NCBI GenBank assembly: GCA_029582155.1
Contig: CM055911.1
Span: 22,812,014 to 22,876,013, forward strand
Reading direction: 5' to 3'
DNA length: 64,000 bases
Source: Panopea generosa
Taxonomy: Eukaryota; Mollusca; Bivalvia; Adapedonta; Hiatellidae
Positions 12,701-24,300 of the stretch are shown here, piece by piece (the stretch's first letter is position 1; every line of letters begins with the position of its first letter). A program made the translations under genes and the position numbers. The notes below the pieces were generated by a model. The model did no database searches. It had not been told where the DNA came from and worked only from the letters and a program-made list of their open reading frames with translations.

Positions 12701-15700
12701 GTTTACCAGTATATTACTGATAGGGTGATAAGGTAGACTACTCCATTTAGTCAGAGTTTGAGCAGTAATCTATTTGGTAAAAGTTATAAAGATTATTATT
12801 TGGTAAGTGTTCACTCTCTATTACTTGAGGGTGAGAATGTGACTGTGGTAAAGGTTGGTAAGAGTGATAACAAAACATCTCTCTTTGGTAAAGGATAGAA
12901 CAATACAGCTTTATTTAGTGAGGGTGAAGACGACAATCTCTATTTGGCAAGTTTAGATGGAGACGTTTATACTATATAGTGGGAGTTAAAATGAGACATC
13001 TGTATATAGTGATAGTTAGACCGAGACATCTGTATTTAGTGAAGGTTAGACCGAGACATCTGTATTTAGTGATGGTTAGACCGAGACATCTGTATTTATT
13101 GATGGTTAGACCGAGACATCTGTATTTAGTGATGGTTAGTCCGAGACATCTGTATTTAGTGATGGTTAGACCGAGACATCTGTATTTAGTGATGGTTAGT
13201 CCGAGACATCTGTATTTAGTGATGGTTAGAATGAGACATCTGTATTTAGTGATGGTTAGACCGAGACATCTGTATTTAGTGATGGTTAGACCGAGACATC
13301 TGTATTAAGTGATGGTTAGACCGAGACATCTGTATTTAGTGATGGTTACACCGAGACATCTGTATGTAGTGATGGTTAGACCGAGACATCTGTATTTAGT
13401 GATGGTTAGACTGAGACATCTGTATTTAGTGATGGTTAGACCGAGATATCTGTATTTAGTGATGGTTAGAATGCGACATCTGTATTTAGTGATGGTTAGA
13501 ACGAGACATCTGTATTTAGTGATGGTTAGACCGAGACATCTGTATTTAGTGATGGTTAGACCGAGACATCTGTATTTAGTGATGGTTAGACCGAGATATC
13601 TGTATTTAGTGATGGTTAGAATGCGACATCTGTATTTAGTGATGGTTAGAACGAGACATCTGTATTTAGTGATGGTTAGACCGAGACATCTGTATTTAGT
13701 GATGGTTAGAATAAGACATCTGTATTTAATGATGGTTAGACTGAGACATCTGTATTTAGTGATGGTTAGACCGAGACATCTGTATTTAGTGATGGTTAGA
13801 ATGAGACATCTGTATTTAGTGATGGTTAGACCGAGACATCTGTATTTAGTGATGGTTAGACCGAGACATCTGTATTTAGTGATGGTTAGACCGAGACATC
13901 TGTATTTAGTGATGGTTAGAATGAGACATCTGTATTTAGTGATGGTTAGACCGAGATATCTGTATTTAGTGATGGTTAGACCAAGACATCTGTATTTAGT
14001 GATGGTTAGACCGAGATATCTGTATTTAGTGATGGTTAGAATGAGACATCTCTGTTTGGTAATGTAAGAAATGTAAGAATGAGGCATCTGTGTTTGGTAA
14101 GGGTTAGATGAGACATCTCTGTTTGGTAAGGGTAAGAATTAGACATCTCTGTTTGGTAAGGGTAAGAATGAAACATCTCTGTTTGGTAAGGGTAAGAATG
14201 AGACATCTCTATTTAGTAAGGGTAAGAATGAAACATCTCTGTTTGGTAAGGGTAAGAATGAGGCATCTCTGTTAGGTAAGGGTAAGAATGAGACTTCTCT
14301 ATTTAGTAAGGGTAAGAATGAAACATCTCTGTTTGGTAAGGGTAAGAATGAGGCATCTCTATTTGGTAAGGGTAAGAATGAGATATCTCTGTTTGTTTTA
14401 CGGGTTAGAATGAGACATCTCTATTTGGTAAAGGTTAGAATGAGACATCTCTGTTTGGTAAGGGTAAGAATGAGACATCTCTGTTTGGTAAGGGTTAGAA
14501 GGGTAAGAATGAGACATCTGTTTTGGTAAGGGTAAGAATGAGACATCTCTGTTTAGTAAAAGTGAAAATGAGACACTTCTGTTTGGTAAGGGTTAAAATG
14601 AGACATCTGTTTGGTAAGGGTAAGAATGAGACATCTCTGTTTGGTAAGGGTTAGAAGGGTAAGAATGAGACATCTCTGTTTGGTAAGGATAAGAATGAAA
14701 CATCCCTGTTTGGTAATGGTAAGAGTGAGACATCTCTGTTGGGTAAGAATGAGGCATCTCTATTTGGTAAAGGTAAGAATGAGACATCTGTTGGGTAAGG
14801 GTAAGAATGAGATATCTGTTGGATAAGGGTAAGAATGAGGCATCTCTGTTTGGTAAAGAACAAGATATCTATATTTGAAACTACATGTATACCAACATGT
14901 CCTGCTTTCAGAGTGAAACTGTTGTTTATATTTTCAGAACACTACAGAGAGTGCATGTCTGCGACTGTTCCTGGATTACCATGGCCTGTCTTTGATCTGG
15001 TGTTGGATGGCGGACATCAAGCAGACTGTGTCAGAGCTGAAACCTTTGGTATTTTCTTACAAGGCTTATATATACTCATTAAACTTTTCAGTTGTGATAT
15101 GATATAATTATGGTCGAACGTTTGGTTCTGCACAAAATCAAATAGAGCAACAACATTGAAACTTGCCTTCTTAACCCTTGGAATTTTTATACTTTTATTG
15201 AGAAATTTGTAAGTTATTCTTCTGAACTACATTTGAATAATTCTCCAAATTCTCATATAATAGCCACAGAGCTGGAAGATTCCACTTGTCTGCTCGCAAT
15301 GACGAGTGAATATTTGTACAGAACGAGTAAGTTTTAAGAAACTGACCTTAATATTTCTTTGATTTTTAGCTTTCAATTAAAAATGTTGGAAATAGAGGAT
15401 GGATAGCTTTTATAAGAATTTTCAAGCCCTGAGCCAGTCATTTGTGTAACAGAAGGATCTGCATTTGAATACTGTCGTAACTAATGTTGTGTCCCTTGTG
15501 CAACGGCTTATTTTATAAATTGCACCACTCCATACCATAAAAGTTTCAACTTATCACAATATACCATTTTGCATGGCAACTTGGTGGCAACATAGCTTCT
15601 TTGTTTCGTGAAATTTCATGATGTATTAAGAAAGTTATCTGCAAAAACTGTTACCTGAAGAGGCACTTACCTCCGATTTTTTTACACTACTCCATAGCAT

Positions 15701-18700
15701 TAAGTCACATGGGTTCGCTACTATGAGAAGGATAGGGATTTTGTCATATTGTATTTTGCAAGTATTTTTTGTAAGTTGATAGGATGTTAAATATTTACTT
15801 CCGTATCGGTCATGATTCAAAAGCCTTTCATCCATCAGTTTTATTTTTATAAATTTTTAGATGCTGAAAATACTGAAAAAGCTTCCAATCACGAATAAGA
15901 CCATTCTTGTAGACAGTAAAATCCTTGACATTGTGACAAAATGGGCAGAGCCCGTCGAGCTGCCGACCACCTCTGAGTCGGCATTGGAAAGTAACGAAAC
16001 TACAGATAATAATACTGAAGACGACAGTGAAACTTTATTGACTCCGCCTGTGACCTCAAATAAAAATCCTGTGTCAATCCTCACCTCATTGCGGGACACA
16101 AAACCTGTGAAAAAGAGAGTTAAATTTGCCGACGTTGAATCTTCATCTGATAGTGAATCTCGCACCAGTGCTTCCGAGAGTGATTTTCCAACGGAAACTG
16201 TAGAAGGCGATGTCTCGAGTTCATCACAGACCAATAAACCAGCAGCAAAGAAAAAGCGAGAAGGTATGGAATTACGACGTAAGGTTCTGAAAAAGGAGGG
16301 ACTTGAGGGTGACTCAGGACAGGAAAAACCAGAAGTGTCACAGTCTACTGATATTGACAGTCAATCTGATGATCAGTCTAGTCAAAATGAAGCAATTGTG
16401 GCTGACTCTGTGGATACTGTGGCAGAATCGACTGAGTCAGTGTCGACAGATTCCATTGAGGATAAACCTGCCGTCAGTCTGGGTATTTCAGAGAAGGATC
16501 AGGAGGAACTAGAGAACATGGTGAAAGCGGCGGAAATATCGACAATGGCCTCGGATCTGCTATCACACTGGGCCAACCTAAAGGTAATGATATTTTGTTG
16601 TGAAAAAATGCTTTAATATTTACAAGCAATTGTGTCAAACTTGAGTTCAGTTTGTCCGTTAGGTTTTCGATGGTTATTGAATCATTGACATTTTATGTAG
16701 CAATTTACAGGTTCTTCAATGTGGTGCTAAGCCAATAAATCAAGCCTTAGTTCATTTTGTCCTTTTAGTTTGAGTAAGTCTGAGTTTAGTAGCAGTGCTC
16801 CAGATAAGCTTTTCTTCAAATGAGTATTTTACCCCTCAAATTAGCATGCAATGCTTTTTTTTCAAAATGTTAAGTGTAAAAATGAACAAATTGCCATTTA
16901 AAGCAAACTTATCAACACTGAAATTGAGAATAACCAATGCTTTTTTTACCCCTTAATTTAAATTTTAATGCTTTATTCAGAAATTTCAATGCTTAAATAC
17001 CCCACAAAAGTGCTTATCTGGAGCACTGTAGTAGTCTGCAATTATAGAAGGTTTGAAATTTTATATAATGCTTTACATGTTCGTAAAGGTATTGCTATTT
17101 TATAAGCTGTTGGATCAGGCTTTAGATCATTTGCCCAGTGGTTCGGATTGCAATCATGGAAGGTTTGATACTTTTATTTGATGCTTTTTTTATGTTCCTA
17201 AATGTGTTGATCAATATTTTTATTCAAAATGCTTCTAAGCAATTGTTCCGTTTCATTTCAGATCATCTGCAATCATTGAAGTTTTAATCTTTTATGTAAT
17301 ATTTTAATTTTTTTTTGTCACTTTCTACATACCGTATATCCTTACGTATATCGCGCATCCGTGTATATCGCGCATCCATGTTTTAAGATCAAGAACTAAG
17401 AAAAAAATATAATTCTCCTATATATGTGTATATCGCGCATCATAATTTTGAAATCTCGTTCAGATTCGGCTGTGGCGACATGTTGGAAGGAATACCTGAC
17501 TCGATATGTTAAACAGAATTTGATTGGTCCGGAAAAAAAAAGTAGATTGGTACTCGCTAAAAAATATTGAATTTGTTCCCAAGATTTTATACACACTCAA
17601 AATACTTGACACTTCACATCACTGTCTCAATACATACTCAGAGTTGTCAACACCTGCCCAGGCGTGCCAATTAAGATGTCGACTAATATGCAGAAGCCAC
17701 ATGGCAGCACCCATTTTCAATACTCCGAAATGACCAGTGACACTGGTACACAGTCATGTTTTTTTTTTTATAAAAAAATCTTACAATATACTTAATCTTT
17801 TAAAATATACATGGGAAAATAACGGAAATAAAAAATTTACATAAAAAAAAAAATGAAATTTTCTGTACTTATGTATATCGCACATCCCTTCTCGAAGATC
17901 TTAAAAGTTGAAAAAAAAACGCGCCTAATACATGAGTAGAAACGGTACATTATATATATATAAACAAAAACCTTTGTACAAACTTGAACTTGTGCCAGAA
18001 AAGTTATTAACATTGATTAACATTTCTCTTGTAAAACATGTTATTGTTTTCTTCTTTTAAAACATCCAAAATTTTATGTTTTAAAAAATGTTTTTATTTC
18101 TGTTGTTTGAATATAATATCTTGATGTAATATAGGAGGTGTACAAGATTCCAAAGAAGCAAGTGCTTGAGGAAAGGAAACGAATGGAGCAAGAAATAGGT
18201 ACAGTGATTATGTTGTACAGGTTTAATAGCCTGGTGAATGGTTCACCGATTCCTACGATGTATTCAAATCTTTATTTCAATCGCCTGTGTAGCATGGCAA
18301 ACACAGAGATCTTGAGTTTGTGGTTAACAGGTTGATGGTTTCTGATAAATAACTTAAGATTATGTTATGATGTGATTATGAAACTTAGTAGAGACATTGC
18401 TTATAAAGAGTACTGAGAGCTTATTGATTTTCTGCACTACGGGATCGATGTCAAGATGACATTCCTATACAAAATGTAAAAAATGGTCTGATTAAATAAC
18501 TTTGAGCCAATATCTTTACTACAGCATAGTTAGGAAGAGTTGGAAGCTTATTGATTTTGGGGCTATTGAGTCTGAGGTCATGGTCACAGTGGCCTTGACA
18601 AGCTGTAACCTTTACAACTTTAAATCCTTGTTGGATGTTTTGGGTCTAATGAATTCAGATCACTTGATGCTATGATTATTGTTACACTATGAACCATCTA

Positions 18701-21296
18701 GGGGACATTAAGGATACTAGAAGCTTGTTTTGACAAAACATGCCCTTAATCTATGTGAAACCTCAATGTGCATAATATTATCCACTTTGCCTTTGCCTTT
18801 ACCAAGCCCTTGTCATTCGAAGTATGGTGATTGGTCAATAAGCGTTACATTGCATCCCCGTCCGTTTGTTCGTCTTTACGGTAAATATTTTGTTTCCGAT
18901 CAATAACTTTTGAAGGGATTTATGTATTTAAATAATATTTGGTGTAGTAATAATTATAAAATACAGGTCAAGTTCGATATTTGTTAATTTTACAGGAGTT
19001 ATGGCCCCTTTCGATTTAATTTTCAGTAAAGAATTGGTTTCAGATCTCTAGCGGCTGGTTTCATGTTCAGTCATAAATATCCCCAGATTTGGACATGAAC
19101 GATAACATGTAAAATAAATTTTTCGCATTGTATGAGAAGGCAAAAAAATTTTTAGTTTAAAAGTATAGATTAAAATGTTTGCTGTTGTTGATTTTAGATA
19201 CTAATTACCAGAAGATTGCCAAATTTGAAGATATCAAAAAGAGAGTTTCAGGATGGGACAAAGGTCGTAAGAGAAAAAGAGAGTCCAGTTATAAAGATGA
19301 CACAGACGATTCGGACTCTGGTACCACAAGGTAATTCCCCCCCCCTCCCCCAGGCATTCAAATTAAAAAATTATGAAAGGGCATAAATGTTCCCCTGTCC
19401 AATGATTCAGGATAAGTTGAGTTTTCAAAATGTGGGAAATTTAGACAAGTACCCGCAGTTACATATCTCTGTTTGCATGTCTCTGGATTAGTCTGAAGAC
19501 TTCATTACGATGATAAAAAGATGATGATAGTGATAGTAGATGTTTGGACAAGTGTGAAAGCAGCTCTGACATCAATTCATGTGTTAAAGCCAAGTTTGTA
19601 CAGATAACCCTGAGCAATGAATGAATGATGTTATTTCATGATATTCACTTAGAAAATATGAAAACTACATGTATACTGATTGTTGCTCACAACCAAGCAG
19701 CAGTATATTATTTTGGACACCCCCATTGTAATATGACACCCCATTATTGATGATTATTCAGGTGTCGGGGTCATTTTACTATAAAGAGAGGTCAAAATAA
19801 TATACAACGCCGGGCCTGGTTAGCTCAGTCGGTAGCATGTCTGACTATCAATCCAGGGGATGCAATTCAATTTGAATCCACACCTGGCAACAGTCTTTGT
19901 GATGATTTATATAAAACGTTGCGTCTCATTATTTGTCTCACCACTGATTCAAGTGGGAAAGTTATCAGTTACTTGTAGGGATTGGTGTGATCGAGTACTA
20001 GTTTCCAGGAAAGAGCAGTTAAGTTAACTGACCGTCTGTTTACCCTCGATAGCATATAAATGACACTAAATATTCAAACAAACAATCTTGTTATCTTGTA
20101 AGAATATTTTGACTTTGACAAAGTTTCTATTAAAGATGCTATTAATAGTACAGATGTAATTACCTACCATGTATTTGAAACCAGTTTTACGATTTTTTTT
20201 GTTTTGATGTCATTCTGACTTAAATATAATTTACAAATAACAGAAAAACGTTACTAGCCACCCCGCCAAAGATGAGCAAGTCTGAGAGACGGCAACAGTT
20301 TGAAGCGCAGGTGAAAGCCCTCGATGAAAGGAATGCGGAGTTTCAGCGACAACAGCAGGAGCAGTTGGAGCAGGAACAGCTACAAGAACAGATTCTACAG
20401 CAGCAACATCAACAGCAGCTGATGCAGGACCCGAACTTTCTGTTCTATGCAATACAGGATCCAAACTTTCTCCCATCAATCGGGATTGATCCGCATCAGT
20501 TCATACAGCAACGTATGTTTTCATTATGTTTTTAAACTTATTTATTTTACTTTGATTGTGAAACAAGTTTTCACAACTTTGACAAATCACAGTTGAAGTT
20601 CCAGGGTAAAACCAGTGCATAGGCATATATGTGGATAATGGACACCAAACATAGCCATGGCGGAGGATCTGACTCACAACCCCCTGATCCTGAGTTCGGT
20701 GCTCTATTGCTGAACCACTCACTCCTTTGTCTAGTTTTTTCAGTGGTGAATATATTAATGAACCACAAATATTAGTGTTGTTTAAAATGATTAAATTCTG
20801 TCCATGTGAACTGATTTTGAAAATAAACTGTCATTCATTAAATTTTTCATATATATTTTAGTTGATAGGGTTTTAAAGAATTTCAGACCGCGGCTTGGTC
20901 TAGTGGTAGAGTGTCCGCCTCGCATGCGGAAGGTCGTGGGTTCGATCCCCGGCGGGGTTATACCAAAGACTTTAAAAATGGTACTAGAAGCTTCCTCACT
21001 TGGCGCTCAGCATTTAGAGGACAGTTCTAGGTCTGGTCGGCCCGGTGTCAGTATAATGTGACTGGGTGGAGTATCATACCATACTGTCTCAAGTAGACAC
21101 CGTCGTGATATGACTGAAAAATTGTTGAAAGCGACGCTTAACACCATACAACAACAACAACATTTAAAAGAATTTCCAACACCAGATTAGTATAATCCTT
21201 TATATTGCATAGTCCGCTATATATGTGCTAGTGCACTTTGCCATTGTAAATTGTTTTGTTTCAGCAGCGAGTAATATCTTCAGAAAAAAAAGTGTA

Positions 21297-21368
<72 letters not shown>

Positions 21369-24300
21369 TGTTTTGTTATAATCGGGTGAATGTTTATTAC
21401 AGTTGCAATGGACCCTGTTCTTCTACAGCAGCTGATGACGACCAATCCAAACTTCCCTCAGCAACTGGAACACCTGACCATGATGTATCAACAGGCCATG
21501 TTGCAGGTACGTATTGCAATATGCTACATCTGACTTGTATAAAGACACTATATATACATATTGAATCAAGCTCCACTAAATATTTGATGTTATTCAAAAC
21601 CTTGGGATATGAAAATACATTCTATTATAAAAAGTTATTACTGGAAAGCATAATTTTAAAGGTGTAATCAAAATTGCTTGTTCCTAATCTCACAAGTGTT
21701 GAAAATAGTGTTAAACCACATTCATAAATATAAATCTTGTTTTATAAATAATAACAGGCAAATCAACCAGAGGGCACGCAGGTACCGAGTTATTCTGTAG
21801 ATGCTGTCCAACCCTCGGCCGCTCAACCGACAGATGATGAACCAATGACGGAGCAGCATTTAGCCTTCTTGCAACAGGTAGGTGTCGTTAATTTGGACTT
21901 CTTGCGATAGATAGGTCAGGTTTAAAAATAATTTAACCCTGTATGGGTCACTGAAGACATGATAAGTGTCCTTTCTTACACCTTCTTACAAGTTGGTGGG
22001 ATTAATTTAACCTTCTTACAACAGGTATGGTTAATTCATCCTTATAACAACAAGTAAGCTGGGTTACATTAGCTGTCTTGCAACAGGCAAGTGAGAATTG
22101 ATCATCGTTTTATCATAATATCTCCACTGAAGTTACTATGATGTTGTGTGGGCTGGGTTACATAAGCCTTCTTGCAACAGGCAAGTGAGAATTGATCATA
22201 ATTTTATCATAATATCTCCACTGAAGTTTCTATGATGTTGTGTGGGCTGGGTTACATAAGCCTTCTTGCAACAGGCAAGTGAGAATTGATCATTGTTTTA
22301 TCATAATATCTCCACTGAAGTTTCTATGATGTTGTGTGGGCTGGGTTACATAAGCCTTCTTGCAACAGGCAAGTGAGAATTGATCATTCTTTTATCATAA
22401 TATCTCCACTGAAGTTACCATGATGTTGGGTGGGCTGGGTTACATTAGCCGTCTTGCAACAAGCAAGTGAGAATTGATCATCGTTTTATCATAATATCTC
22501 CACTGAAGTTACTATGATGTTGTGTGGGCTGGGTTACACTAGCCGTCTTGCAACAGGCAAGTGAGAATTGATCATCATTTTATCATAATATCTCCACTGA
22601 AGTTACTATGATGTTGTGTGGGTTGGGTTACATTAGCCGTCTTGCAACAGGCAAGTGAGAATTGATCATCATTTTATCATATCTCCACTGAAGTTACTAT
22701 GATGCTGTGTGGGCTGGGTTGCATTAGCTGTCTTGCAACAAGCAAGTGAGAATTGATCATCGTTTTATCATAATATCTCCACTGAAGTTACTATGATGCT
22801 GTGTGGGCTGGGTTACATTAGCCGTCTTGCAACAAGCAAGTGAAAATTGATCGTTTTATCATAATATCTCCACTGAAGTTACTATGATGCTGTGTGGGCT
22901 GGGTTACATTAGCCGTCTTGCAACAGGCAAGTGAGAATTGATCTTGTTTTATCATAATATCTCCACTGAAGTTACTATGATGCTGTGTGGGCTGGGTTAC
23001 ATTAGCCGTCTTGCAACAAGCAAGTGAGAATTGATCATCGTTTTATCATATCTCCACTGAAGTTACTATGATGCTGTGTGGGCTGGGTTGCATTAGCTGT
23101 CTTGCAACAAGCAAGTGAAAATTGATCATCGTTTTATCATAATATCTCCACTGAAGTTACTATGATGTTGTGTGGGTTGGGTTACATTAGCCGTCTTGCA
23201 ACAAGCAAGTGAGAATTGATCATCGTTTTATCATATCTCCACTGAAGTTACTATGATGCTGTGTGGGCTGGGTTGCATTAGCCGTCTTGCAACAAGCAAG
23301 TGAAAATTGATCATCGTTTTATCATAATATCTCCACTGAAGTTACTATGATGCTGTGTGGGCTGGGTTACATTAGCCGTCTTGCAACAAGCAAGTGAAAA
23401 TTGATCATCGTTTTATCATAATATCTCCACTGAAGTTACTATGATGTTGTGTGGGTTGGGTTACATTAGCCGTCTTGCAACAGGCAAGTGAGAATTGATC
23501 ATCATTTTATCATATCTCCACTGAAGTTACTATGATGCTGTGTGGGCTGGGTTGCATTAGCCGTCTTGCAACAAGCAAGTGAGAATTGATCATCGTTTTA
23601 TCATAATATCTCCACTGAAGTTACTATGATGTTGTGTGGGTTGGGTTACATAAGCCTTCTTGCAACAGGCAAGTGAGAATTGATCATAATTTTATCATAA
23701 TATCTCCACTGAAGTTACTATGATGCTGTGTGGGCTGGGTTACACTAGCGGTCTTGCAACAAGCAAGTGAGAATTGATCATCGTTTTATCATATCTCCAC
23801 TGAAGTTTCTATGATGCTGTGTGGGCTGGGTTACATTAGCCGTCTTGCAACAAGCAAGTGAGAATTGATCATCGTTTTATCATAATATCTCCACTGAAGT
23901 TACTATGATGTTGTGTGGGCTGGGTTACACTAGCCGTCTTGCAACAAGCAAGTGAGAATTGATCATCGTTTTATCATAATATCTCCACTGAAGTTACTAT
24001 GATGCTGTGTGGGCTGGGTTACATTAGCCGTCTTGCAACAAGCAAGTGAAAATTGATCATCATTTTATCATAATATCTCCACTGAAGTTACTATGATGTT
24101 GTGTGGGTTGGGTTACATTAGCCGTCTTGCAACAGGTAAGTGAGAATTGATCATCGTTTTATCATAATATCTCCACTGAAGTTACTAGGATGCTGTGTGG
24201 GCTGGGTTGCATTAGCCGTCTTGCAACAGGCAAGTGAAAATTGATCATCGTTTTATCATAATATCTCCACTGAAGTTACTAGTTATGATGTTGTGTGGGT

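Noticed and set aside
13305..14087. Long open frames on both strands (about 252 and 260 codons) over the 30-bp array
   Set aside because: The period is a multiple of three, and both strands are open at once inside a SETD2 intron. Variation does not favour any frame.
15264..15326. Possible extra SETD2 exon in intron 10
   Set aside because: It is bracketed by TAG and GTAAG, but in the phase required by exon 10 it meets a TGA, and exons 10 and 11 already join in frame with good family similarity.
16120..16341. Minus-strand and shifted frames over SETD2 exon 11
   Set aside because: They are shadows of the plus-strand exon, which has family similarity and correct splice phase.
20885..20960. A genuine tRNA gene
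   Set aside because: The A and B boxes are well preserved, but the sequence continues into a SINE body found in other copies and is flanked by a target duplication.
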